Assembly: GCA_900290255.1 (NCBI GenBank)
Contig: OMOD01000159.1
Coordinates: 1-64,000 of the forward strand
Direction: 5' to 3'
DNA from: Candidatus Sulfotelmatobacter kueseliae
Lineage (GTDB): Bacteria > Acidobacteriota > Terriglobia > Terriglobales > Acidobacteriaceae
Length of the DNA: 64,000 nucleotides
This document shows positions 7,828 through 15,827 of the stretch, one piece after another; the first letter of the stretch is position 1; each line of letters opens with the position of its first letter. The translations under genes were made by a program, and so were the position numbers. The notes below the pieces were generated by a model. That model had not been told where the DNA came from and did no database searches. It saw nothing but the letters and a program-made list of their open reading frames with translations.

Positions 7828-9024
7828 GTGCCCACAGAGCAGGATGTGCGAGAGTTGCTTGCGCGAAAGGCAGAGGGCAAGAATCTCGACTACAAACAGT
7901 CGATGAACTGGCTTATGGCAGCCGCAGATAGGAAGGCCGCGGTTGTGAAAGACGTCCTGGCCATGTCGAACACGGAGGATGGTGGCACGATAGTCTTTGG
8001 AGTGCGCGACGCTGATTTTGAGGCCACAGGCCTTACCGAGAGCGATTTCTTTTCATTCGATGCGACGCGGTTTGCTGACGTCGTGAATCGCTTTGCTGAT
8101 CCCTCACTGGGATGCGGCGTTCACAAGTTCATCATCGACGAGAGGCGGTTCGTAGCTATCGAGGTGCCGGAGTTCAGCGACATCCCAACTATCTGCAAGG
8201 CCGACCAAAATGACGCCAGCAATCGCCAGGTCCTTAAGCGGGGCGCGATATACATTCGAACCGACCGGGCGACATCTGAGGTAGTGCCGACAGCAGAAGT
8301 CATGCGCAATCTCATCGACCGAGCGGTCGTTAGACGCGGCGATCAGTTTGTGCGAACGATAGAACGCCTCGTAAGAAAGCGGCCAGAGAATACGAAAGAG
8401 CTTGCCGTAGCTCTCTCTAATCTGGAAAGGTCCTACGACATCACGCTCGAGTCCTTGGGCGACGCCCTTGATCTCAAGGGCGGTGCGCCGGAAGGACATT
8501 CTAAGCGTGTGACCGCCTTCACTATCGCTATTGCCCGTGCGATGGGAATGCCGAGGGACCGGATTCCACCGATTGCTCGGGGAGCCTTCCTACACGACAT
8601 CGGCAAAATGGCGGTCCCGAACGAGATTTTAACCAAAACTGGCCCTCTCACTCCCGAGGAGTTTGCGATCGTTAGGGAGCACTGCTCGCGGGGATACAAG
8701 ATACTCCACAAAATTCCATTCCTCTCCGATGCCGCCGAGATCGTCTATTCCCACCATGAGCGCTATGACGGAACCGGGTACCCGCGCGGGCTAAGAGAGA
8801 ACGAAATACCACTAGGTGCGAGAATTTTGGCGGTGGCAAACACTTTGGATGCGATCACGACCGATTTACCTTATCGCGAAGCACAGTCTCTCGACGCAGC
8901 ACGCGAAGAGATTCGGCGCTGTGCCGGTACTCAGTTTGACCCTAAGACCGTGGAGGTTTTTCTTGAGATGCCAACCAAAATCTTTTCTGACTTGGCGGGA
9001 GACATCCGGTCGCAGGGCCTATAG
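7828..9024 (+). CDS. AlbA_2 (Schlafen-type) domain fused to HD-GYP phosphodiesterase
   Basis: Residues about 10-165 match the AlbA_2/Schlafen nucleic-acid-binding fold: KNLDYKQS, AMSNTEDGGTIVFGVRD, RGAIYIRTDRATSE. Residues about 205-390 are an HD-GYP domain, which hydrolyses cyclic-di-GMP. The metal and catalytic set is complete: His224, His256-Asp257 in FLHDIGK, His284, HHE at 309-311 and GTGYP at 315-319. AlbA_2 is usually fused to ATPases or helix-turn-helix domains, so this pairing is unusual. The GTG start follows GGGGAGGT. The gene appears monocistronic, with a VSH hairpin upstream and murA convergent downstream. A role linking c-di-GMP turnover to nucleic-acid binding is inference. Confidence 0.88.
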   Translation: MPTEQDVRELLARKAEGKNLDYKQSMNWLMAAADRKAAVVKDVLAMSNTEDGGTIVFGVRDADFEATGLTESDFFSFDATRFADVVNRFADPSLGCGVHKFIIDERRFVAIEVPEFSDIPTICKADQNDASNRQVLKRGAIYIRTDRATSEVVPTAEVMRNLIDRAVVRRGDQFVRTIERLVRKRPENTKELAVALSNLERSYDITLESLGDALDLKGGAPEGHSKRVTAFTIAIARAMGMPRDRIPPIARGAFLHDIGKMAVPNEILTKTGPLTPEEFAIVREHCSRGYKILHKIPFLSDAAEIVYSHHERYDGTGYPRGLRENEIPLGARILAVANTLDAITTDLPYREAQSLDAAREEIRRCAGTQFDPKTVEVFLEMPTKIFSDLAGDIRSQGL

Positions 9025-9108
9025 GCTGGTAACTGCTGCAAAACCACCATCACACTCATTGCCTCTGCTCGCGCAAGCCCCAGCGGGCGCCCCCAGATAG
9101 CAGAAAGG

Positions 9109-10404
9109 TCATTTCACCGTCGCGGCCTTCTTGGGAAACATTTCTCCGATGCGGCGGATCTGTGCGCCGACTCCCTTGAGCTTTTCTTCGATGTGCTCGT
9201 ATCCGCGGTCAATGTGGTAGACGCGGTCAATGATAGTTTCGCCATCGGCGACCAAGGCGGCGAGTACCAGTGAAGCCGAGGCGCGCAGGTCGCTGGCGAG
9301 CACGGCGGCGGCGCTGAGCGGAGTCTTGCCGCGCACCACGGCGCGGCGGCCTTCAATTTTGATGTTGGCGCCCATGCGGACCAGTTCCAGCGCATGCATG
9401 AATCGGTTCTCAAAAATATTTTCGGTAATGATGGAAGTGCCTTCGGCCTGGGTGGCAAGCGCCATGAATTGCGCCTGACAATCGGTGGGGAAACCGGGAT
9501 ATTCCTCGGTGCTCATGTCGGCGGCGGCGAGAGGATTGTCGCCCATGACGCGGACCGAGTCAGCAGAAGACTTGGTCTTGACTCCGACTTCGTGAACCTT
9601 GCCGAGCAGCGCGCCGAGATGTGAGGGATCGCAAGCAGCGACGTTGAGATCGCCCCCGGTCATGGCGGCGGCAATGACAAAAGTGCCGGCCTCGATACGG
9701 TCGGGAATGATGCGGTGCTTCGCGCCTTTCAGCTTGCTCACGCCTTTCACTCGAATCGTGGGGGTGCCAGCGCCTTCGATCCTGGCTCCCATTTTGTTGA
9801 GCAGGGCGGCGAGATCGGCGACTTCCGGCTCGCGCGCGCAGTTCTGCAGGATGGTCTCGCCCTCGGCGAGCGTGGCGGCCATGAGCAGGTCTTCGGTACC
9901 GGTGACAGTGATCTTGTCGAAGACGACTTCGGCGCCTTTAAGGCGCTCGGCGCGGGCCTCGATGTAGCCGTGTTCCTGCGTGATCTTCGCGCCCAACTGC
10001 TCAAGCCCCTTCAGGTGGAGATCAATCGGGCGGGCACCGATGGCGCATCCACCGGGGAGCGAGACGCGAGCGTGGCCGCAACGCGCGACCAGCGGCCCGA
10101 GCACGAGGGTCGAGGCACGCATGGTCTTGACCAGTTCGTAAGAAGCTTCGGGGGCGGTGAGATTTTCGCAGTGGATGGTGGTGCGGTGGTGGGCACGTCC
10201 GTAGCCGAGTTCGACCTGGGCGCCCATGGCGGTGAGCAGGTTGCGCGTGGTTTGAATGTCGCGGACCTGGGGGATGTTTTCGAGGATGACCGGCTGATCG
10301 GTGAGCAGCGCGGCGGCCATGCAAGGCAGGGCGGCATTCTTCGCGCCGCTGACGCGGACCGTGCCGAGCAGGGGCTCTCCGCCGCGAATGACGAACTTGT
10401 CCAT
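9109..10404 (-). CDS. murA: UDP-N-acetylglucosamine 1-carboxyvinyltransferase
   Basis: MurA transfers enolpyruvate from PEP to UDP-GlcNAc, the first committed cytoplasmic step of peptidoglycan synthesis. The 431-residue length is typical. Visible landmarks are the N-terminal GGxPLxGTVRVSGAKNAALP block with Lys22-Asn23, and the catalytic-loop cysteine Cys120 in LPGGCAIGARP, the residue alkylated by fosfomycin. TEEYPGFPTDCQAQFMA and the C-terminal DRGYEHIEEKL block are also present. The presence of Cys, not Asp, at the loop predicts fosfomycin sensitivity. murQ lies upstream on the same strand, 160 bp away across a B-type hairpin. Confidence 0.97.
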   Translation of the reverse strand: MDKFVIRGGEPLLGTVRVSGAKNAALPCMAAALLTDQPVILENIPQVRDIQTTRNLLTAMGAQVELGYGRAHHRTTIHCENLTAPEASYELVKTMRASTLVLGPLVARCGHARVSLPGGCAIGARPIDLHLKGLEQLGAKITQEHGYIEARAERLKGAEVVFDKITVTGTEDLLMAATLAEGETILQNCAREPEVADLAALLNKMGARIEGAGTPTIRVKGVSKLKGAKHRIIPDRIEAGTFVIAAAMTGGDLNVAACDPSHLGALLGKVHEVGVKTKSSADSVRVMGDNPLAAADMSTEEYPGFPTDCQAQFMALATQAEGTSIITENIFENRFMHALELVRMGANIKIEGRRAVVRGKTPLSAAAVLASDLRASASLVLAALVADGETIIDRVYHIDRGYEHIEEKLKGVGAQIRRIGEMFPKKAATVK

Positions 10405-10500
10405 AACGTGATGAGTCCTTGAACGCTTTCATTCTAGCGAGGAATTGCGGAGACGGCAGGTAACCGGGAGGGCACGGACCAGTGGGCTGTTCAACCCCAT

Positions 10501-10550
10501 CTGTCGAGCTTCGCTCGACCGGACGGCCGAGGGCGGCCGTCCCCACATGG
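10501..10550 (+). repeat. B-type double hairpin copy 1
   Basis: Two adjoining palindromes: GTCGAGC ttcg GCTCGAC, then GGACGGCC gaggg GGCCGTCC, followed by ccacatgg. In the other copies the second stem is GGACAGCC / GGCTGTCC, so the T-A to C-G type change is compensated. It lies between murA and murQ. Confidence 0.75.
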
Positions 10551-10564
10551 TTCTTGCCGATCAC

Positions 10565-11491
10565 CTAAGATTCTGCCAGTGCGATGGCGTGGCGGACGTG
10601 GCCCTTCGACTTCTTCAGGGCGGCAGCAGCCTTTGCGCGAGTGACGCCCGCGGCCAGCATCACGACGGCGACGGGAGTTCGATTGCCGCTGGCTTTGAGG
10701 GTGCGGCGGGCCGCGTCGTGGCCGGCGCCGGTGGCTTGCTCGAGGATGCGAATGGCGCGCTCGGTAAGCTTCTCATTCTTGGTCCAGACATTGACCATCA
10801 GATTGCCGTAGACGTAGCCGAGGCGGCACATCGCGCCGGTAGAAATCATGTTGAGGACCATCTTGTGAGCGGTGCCGGCTTTCAAGCGGGAAGATCCGGC
10901 GAGGACTTCGGGGCCGACGTCGGTGACGATGGCAAAGCCGGCGGCGCGTTCGAGCGGGGAGTTGCGGTTGCAGGTCAGCGCGATGGTGCGGGCGCCGCGG
11001 CACCGGGCGTATTCGATGGCGGCGATGGTGAAGGGAGTGCGTCCGCTGGAAGCGATGCCGAGAACGACGTCATGCCGGCCGGGCTTGCGCTTTTTCATTT
11101 CGGCGACGGCGGGCGCGGGGTCGTCTTCGCTGGCTTCGGTGGAGGCAGCGAGGGCCTTGGGACCTCCCGCCATAACGAATTGCACGGTGTGAGGATCGGT
11201 GTTGAAAGTGGGCGGAATTTCTGAGGCGTCGAGAGCGCCGATACGGCCGCTGGTTCCGGCCCCGACGTAAATGAGGCTACCGCCGTGGCGAAGTGCGCCG
11301 GCGACGACATCAATGGCGCGTGCGATCTGGGGCAAGGCTCGACGAACAGCCCCTGCGACAGTCGCATCTTCACGGTTGATTAGGCGGACGATCTCGAGCG
11401 ACGACATGCGGTCGAGATTGCGTGCGGTGGGAAGGATCTGTTCGGTGGAGAGGCGGCGGAGGTCGATCTTTTTCTTGCGAGTGCGGGTCAA
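10565..11491 (-). CDS. murQ: N-acetylmuramic acid 6-phosphate etherase
   Basis: MurQ cleaves the lactyl ether of MurNAc-6-phosphate to give GlcNAc-6-phosphate and D-lactate, the key step of MurNAc recycling in the cytoplasm. The sequence shows the family opening LSTEQxLPTARNLDRMSSLEIVRLIN, then the SIS-fold sugar-phosphate site GAGTSGRIGALDASEIPPTF. SSGRTPF and GPEVLAGSSRLKAGTAHKMVLNM follow. I prefer the TTG at 11491 (AAAGG about 8 nt upstream), which gives a 308-residue protein. A longer frame to a TTG at 11548 lacks a Shine-Dalgarno. No murP or murR is in view, so uptake or phosphorylation of MurNAc must be encoded elsewhere. Confidence 0.93.
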   Translation of the reverse strand: MTRTRKKKIDLRRLSTEQILPTARNLDRMSSLEIVRLINREDATVAGAVRRALPQIARAIDVVAGALRHGGSLIYVGAGTSGRIGALDASEIPPTFNTDPHTVQFVMAGGPKALAASTEASEDDPAPAVAEMKKRKPGRHDVVLGIASSGRTPFTIAAIEYARCRGARTIALTCNRNSPLERAAGFAIVTDVGPEVLAGSSRLKAGTAHKMVLNMISTGAMCRLGYVYGNLMVNVWTKNEKLTERAIRILEQATGAGHDAARRTLKASGNRTPVAVVMLAAGVTRAKAAAALKKSKGHVRHAIALAES

Positions 11492-11656
11492 GTCTTGCGC
11501 CTTTCGAAAAGTGGTCGAGAGCAGTTCATTGTAGTACGTCGGGGGCAAACGCCCCAGCCAGGGCGGGTAGTCACAGCGGTGAAAGCGCTGCCCCTAGCGA
11601 AGTCGAGGGGCGCTGCCCCACCCCAAGGCCGTGTTTTACAGACTTCGGCCTGGAAG

Positions 11657-12844
11657 CTACACAATCTCGTTCAGAGCTTCGATCACAGCGTCGTGGAATT
11701 TCGGCCGGACTTGCTTGATGGCCTCGTTGGCGCAATCGGGCCAGGTGCGGTTGGTCAGGAGCGTGACAGAAAGTTGGCGCGCGGGGTCGATCCACAGCGA
11801 AGCTCCAGTGTAACCAAGATGGCCGAAAGAGGATGGGCCGAAATATTTTCCCGACTGCGAGGGGGAGGAAGGCGTGTCCCAGCCGAGGGCGCGAGAAGTG
11901 CCTGCGGGCGCGGCTTGGCGGCGCGTGAACAGCGCAATGGTCTCGGGGCGCAGGAGGGGATGATATGCCGCCGGCATTTCGCGGGCAGGAGTGCCCGCGC
12001 CACATTGGAGCATGGCATGGGCGAAGCGGGCGAGGTCTTCGGCGGTCGAGAACAGGCCGGCATGGGCGGCGACGCCGCCGAGGACGAAAGCGTTTTCGTC
12101 CTGCACTTCGCCCTGGATGATCCGGTTGCGGAAGGTACGCTCGTCTGCCGTGGGAGGAATTTGATCGCGCATTTCTGCGGGAGGGTTGAACGTGGTGTGT
12201 GACATTGACAGGGGGCCAAAGACTTCGCGCTGGCAGAAGCGGTCGAGCGATTCTTCGGCGATGCGATCGAGGGCCGCGCCCAGGATGATGAATCCGATGT
12301 CGCTGTATTCGGCGCGCGAACCGGGATCGGCGGAGAGCGGCGTGGTGAATGCGGCGTGAAGAAGTTCGTCGCGGGTGCGGGCCCTCAGGAACAGCTTCTC
12401 GTATGCCGGCAGACCGGAAGAGTGGGCGAGCAGCATGCGCAAGGTCACGTCGCTGCGGCGAGGATCAGAGGGGACGCGAAATTCAGGGATGGTGCCGACA
12501 ACGGGAGCATCGAGCTCCAGCAGGCCGCGTTCGTAGAGGATCATAGCCATGGTCGTGGTGGCGACCACTTTGGTGAGGGAGGCGAGGTCGAAGAGAGTGG
12601 CGGGGGCCACATCGGAATCAAAATCCCCACTTCTCGCAACCCCGGCGAGAAGTGGGGCACCCGCACCGGAATCAAAGTCCCCGCCCTGTCTCTGCAAAGA
12701 ACGCAGAGACAAGGACGGGGCACCCGCGGAATCTTCTTCATACGTGAAGTGGCCGAACGATTTCAGGGCCACCAACTGGCTGGCGTGCGTGACGGCTACA
12801 GACGCAGCTGGGAATGCGCGCTGGGCGATCGCTTCGCGCAGCAA
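11657..12844 (-). CDS. class-C beta-lactamase-like serine hydrolase with in-frame repeat insertions
   Basis: The protein resembles AmpC/AmiE-type serine hydrolases. The nucleophile motif is SLTK (Ser89, Lys92), then YSD in AEYSDIGFIILG, and GHLGYTG as the third motif. Just before the nucleophile, residues about 40-79 are encoded by two VSH hairpins (12617-12728) in frame. A further in-frame C-type hairpin (11980-12006) encodes CGAGTPAREM. No strong start is visible: the TTG at 12844 truncates the usual N-terminal helix, and the open frame extends upstream to about 12950 without ATG or GTG. By family and neighbourhood (murQ, NamZ fusion) it may act on cell-wall peptides, but true lactamase activity is not excluded. 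Whether the interrupted protein still folds is uncertain. Confidence 0.8.
   Translation of the reverse strand: MLREAIAQRAFPAASVAVTHASQLVALKSFGHFTYEEDSAGAPSLSLRSLQRQGGDFDSGAGAPLLAGVARSGDFDSDVAPATLFDLASLTKVVATTTMAMILYERGLLELDAPVVGTIPEFRVPSDPRRSDVTLRMLLAHSSGLPAYEKLFLRARTRDELLHAAFTTPLSADPGSRAEYSDIGFIILGAALDRIAEESLDRFCQREVFGPLSMSHTTFNPPAEMRDQIPPTADERTFRNRIIQGEVQDENAFVLGGVAAHAGLFSTAEDLARFAHAMLQCGAGTPAREMPAAYHPLLRPETIALFTRRQAAPAGTSRALGWDTPSSPSQSGKYFGPSSFGHLGYTGASLWIDPARQLSVTLLTNRTWPDCANEAIKQVRPKFHDAVIEALNEIV
11980..12006 (+). repeat. C-type hairpin inside a coding sequence
   Basis: It is identical in its core to the copy at 2225-2254, including the trailing ccaca. It lies in frame within the serine-hydrolase gene. 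Confidence 0.8.
12617..12665 (+). repeat. VSH copy 8, inside a coding sequence
   Basis: Stem CTTCTCGC / GCGAGAAG with loop aacccc. It is immediately followed by copy 9, and both are in frame with the serine-hydrolase gene on the opposite strand. Confidence 0.82.
12669..12728 (+). repeat. VSH copy 9, inside a coding sequence
   Basis: Stem TGTCTCTGC / GCAGAGACA with loop aaagaac. It is tandem with copy 8 but has a different stem. Confidence 0.82.
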
Positions 12845-13144
12845 CGAAAAGGCCGAGGAGAAACGTTCGTCCTGATTCTCGAAGGCCCGGAGCAGCGAGG
12901 CTGCGGCAGTTGGATTCAGGGCGTGCGCTCTGGCGAAGATATCGTGATCCTGTGCGGGTTATAGCAGAGTTAAAGGGCAGGGTAAAGTGATGCAACGTTG
13001 GGCAGCCACGGCCGACGGCCTTCGAGCATCTCAGGGGATTACTTGCGGTTATTGAGTTGGATGGCCTTGGTTGTGTAGAGTCAGAGAATCTTCTGTTCCG
13101 ATTCCAATTCGATAGTTTCCGGGTCAAATGAAAGCAAGAATCGA

Positions 13145-15721
13145 ATGAAAGCAAAAATCTTCTGGCTTGCCGAAGGTGTGTTGTGGCGCACAGGACTGAT
13201 GTGGTTGGTGGGTTCGACCCTTCTTGCCGCTGCAGTGGCGGCCCATGGCCCGGAGTCCTCGGCGGCAATGCCAGCGGCTTCTTCGGCTGATGCACCGCCG
13301 GTGCGGCTGGGAGCGGTGGATTCCATCATCCAGCAGGCGATTGCGAATGGGGATATTCCGGGTGCGGTGTTGGTTATCGGCCACGACGGTAAGGTTGTGT
13401 ATCGCAAGGCTTACGGCCAACGGGCGCTGGAGCCGCGGCGCGAGCCGATGACGCTGGACACGGTGTTCGATCTGGCGTCGCTCACCAAGGTGATCGCCAC
13501 GACGACCGCGGTGATGCAACTGGTGGAGCAGGGCAAGGTGCGGTTGAATGATCCGGTGGCAAAGTATCTGCCGGAGTTTGCGCAGAACGGCAAAGAAGAC
13601 ATCACGGTGCGGCAGTTGCTGACGCACTATTCGGGCCTGGAACCGGATCTGGATCTGAAGACGTTGTGGGAAGGCAAAGACACCGGATACAAAATGGCGT
13701 TTGCCGAAACGCCGGCCGAGGCGCCCGGTTCGCGATTTGTTTACAGCGACATTAATTTCATTGTGCTGGGCGCGCTGGTGGAGCGGGTGTCGGGCGAGAC
13801 GCTGGATGCGTATACGGAGCGGCATATTTTTGCTCCGCTGAAAATGACGCGGACGCGGTTTGTTCCTCCCGAGAAGTGGCGAGCGAAGATTGCGCCGACC
13901 CAATATGACGAGAACGAGAAAATGCTGCGCGGGGTGGTGCATGATCCGACGGCGCGGCGCATGGGCGGCGTAGCCGGGCATGCGGGATTGTTCTCGACGG
14001 CAGACGATCTGGCGAAGTTCGCGCAGGTGCTGCTGAATGGCGGCGATGGGATTTTGTCGGCGGTGACAGTGGAGAAGATGACGTCGCCGGAGACGCCTCC
14101 GGCAGCGCCCGTGCTGCGGGGCTTTGGCTGGGACATTGATTCTCCGTTTTCGTCGAACCGCGGCGACTTGTTGCCGGTGGGATCGTTTGGGCACACAGGG
14201 TTTACGGGAACATCGATGTGGATCGATCCGACTACCGAGACTTACATCATTCTGCTGACCAATGCGGTGCATCCACGCGGGAAGGGAACCGCGATCGCAT
14301 TGCGGTCGAAGGTAGCGACGGAAGTGGCGGCGGCCCTGAAGCTGAATCCCGCCGAAAAAGAAGCGCTGCGCTGGAAGACACTAACCGGCTACAACGAAGC
14401 GCAAAGCGCGGGGCGGCGCATGAGCGCGCGCAATGGGACGGTGAAGAATGGAATCGATGTGCTCGAGGAACACGGGTTTGATGTGCTGAAGCCGGCAGCG
14501 ACGGCGGACTCCGCGCCCACGCAACCGGCGGACGGGGCGTCCGCCGCTCCAGGGGCGTCCGCCGCTCCACGACCGGCGGACCAAGCAACGACGCAGCCGG
14601 CGGACGGGGCGTCCGCCGCTCCACAAGCCCAGCGTAAGAAGCGCATCGGGCTGGTGACCAACCAGACCGGGGTCGATGCCGACGGGCGGCGGACGATTGA
14701 CGTTCTGGCACAAGCTCCCGGAGTCGAGTTGGATGCGATTTTCAGTCCCGAGCACGGCGTAGCGGGCGTGATGGATTCGACTGACATCAGCAACTCCAAA
14801 GACGCAGCCACAGGCGTGACCGTCTACAGCGTGTACGGGGGCACGGACGCGGAGCGGCGCCCGCCGGAGGACGTGCTGAAAAACCTCGACGCGATCGTCT
14901 ACGACATTCAGGATGCCGGCGTGCGCTTTTATACCTACGAGACGACGCTGGGATATTTTCTGGAGGCGGCGGCCAAGGCCGGGATCGAAATGATTGTGCT
15001 CGACCGGCCGAATCCGATTACGGGATCGTTTGTGCAGGGTCCGGTGGCGGACGAGGGCCGCGAGAGTTTCACCAATTACTGGACCGTGCCGGTGCGGCAC
15101 GGCATGACGATAGGCGAACTGGCGAAGATGTTCAACAGCGAGCGCGACATCAACGCCAAGCTGACCGTGGTGCCGATGGATGGATGGGACCGGGGAGACT
15201 GGTTTGATTCGACGGGACTGGCGTGGGTAAATCCTTCGCCGAATTTGAGAAGTGTTACCGAGGCGGCGCTGTATCCGGGAGTGGCGCTGATTGAGGGCAC
15301 GAATGTTTCGGTAGGCCGGGGAACGGACGCTCCGTTTGAGTTGGTGGGTGCGCCATGGGTGAAGAGCAGGGAACTGGCGGCGTATTTGAATGCACGCGGG
15401 ATCGCGGGTGTGCGCTTCGTTCCGGTGACGTTCACGCCGGCGGGCAGCGTGTACAGCGGGCAGGCGTGCCAGGGAGTGAACATCGTCCTGACGGATCGGA
15501 ATGGACTTGACGTGCCCGAGTTGGGAATTGAGCTGGCAGCGGCCCTGCACAAGCTGTATGCGGCGGATTTCAAGATTGAGCGCATGACGGACTTGCTGGT
15601 GAACCAGAGTGCGTATGACGCGCTGGTGGCGGGCGAGGATCCGCGGCGGATCGCGCAGGATTGGCAGGAGGGTTTAGAGAAGTTTGAGAAGATCAGGGAG
15701 AAGTATTTGATTTACAAGTAA
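13145..15721 (+). CDS. serine hydrolase (AmiE/beta-lactamase-like) fused to NamZ-type exo-beta-N-acetylmuramidase (DUF1343)
   Basis: The protein has 858 residues and an N-terminal hydrophobic signal segment (about 13-33). Residues about 55-400 form a class-C-type serine hydrolase with SLTK (Ser112, Lys115), YSD in FVYSDINFIVLG, and GHTGFTG. Residues about 497-858 are a DUF1343/NamZ domain: GLVTNQTGVD, FSPEHGVAG, YDIQDAGVRFYTYETT, LDRPNPITG, NPSPNLRS and GRGTDAPFELVGAPW. NamZ releases MurNAc from the non-reducing ends of peptidoglycan fragments. In Bacillus subtilis AmiE and NamZ are separate genes of the mur recycling cluster; here they are one chain. The Ala/Pro-rich linker (about 458-497) is built from GC-rich repeats. 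The start was chosen because an upstream ATG at 13128 hits a stop after six codons. Confidence 0.88.
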   Translation: MKAKIFWLAEGVLWRTGLMWLVGSTLLAAAVAAHGPESSAAMPAASSADAPPVRLGAVDSIIQQAIANGDIPGAVLVIGHDGKVVYRKAYGQRALEPRREPMTLDTVFDLASLTKVIATTTAVMQLVEQGKVRLNDPVAKYLPEFAQNGKEDITVRQLLTHYSGLEPDLDLKTLWEGKDTGYKMAFAETPAEAPGSRFVYSDINFIVLGALVERVSGETLDAYTERHIFAPLKMTRTRFVPPEKWRAKIAPTQYDENEKMLRGVVHDPTARRMGGVAGHAGLFSTADDLAKFAQVLLNGGDGILSAVTVEKMTSPETPPAAPVLRGFGWDIDSPFSSNRGDLLPVGSFGHTGFTGTSMWIDPTTETYIILLTNAVHPRGKGTAIALRSKVATEVAAALKLNPAEKEALRWKTLTGYNEAQSAGRRMSARNGTVKNGIDVLEEHGFDVLKPAATADSAPTQPADGASAAPGASAAPRPADQATTQPADGASAAPQAQRKKRIGLVTNQTGVDADGRRTIDVLAQAPGVELDAIFSPEHGVAGVMDSTDISNSKDAATGVTVYSVYGGTDAERRPPEDVLKNLDAIVYDIQDAGVRFYTYETTLGYFLEAAAKAGIEMIVLDRPNPITGSFVQGPVADEGRESFTNYWTVPVRHGMTIGELAKMFNSERDINAKLTVVPMDGWDRGDWFDSTGLAWVNPSPNLRSVTEAALYPGVALIEGTNVSVGRGTDAPFELVGAPWVKSRELAAYLNARGIAGVRFVPVTFTPAGSVYSGQACQGVNIVLTDRNGLDVPELGIELAAALHKLYAADFKIERMTDLLVNQSAYDALVAGEDPRRIAQDWQEGLEKFEKIREKYLIYK
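14525..14624 (+). repeat. GC-rich palindromic repeat array forming the protein linker
   Basis: Units of ccggcggacggggcgtccgc followed by cgctccac occur at 14525-14551, 14552-14569 (partial), about 14573 (partial) and 14597-14624. Each full unit contains the palindrome GCGGACGgggCGTCCGC. In frame they encode PADGASAAP-type segments between the two enzyme domains. Confidence 0.75.
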
Positions 15722-15827
15722 ACGCTGCCGCTCGGGATAACTCTGTGCCCGCAAGAGTGCATCTTAGCGGCTAAGCCGTAGTAAGCTTGGATTTGACTGC
15801 GGGGCGCTTTGCCCTTGGAGGTGCAGG

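Noticed and set aside
14381-15550. 389-codon minus-strand frame
   Set aside because: Antisense shadow of the NamZ fusion gene; Arg/His-rich composition and no family likeness.
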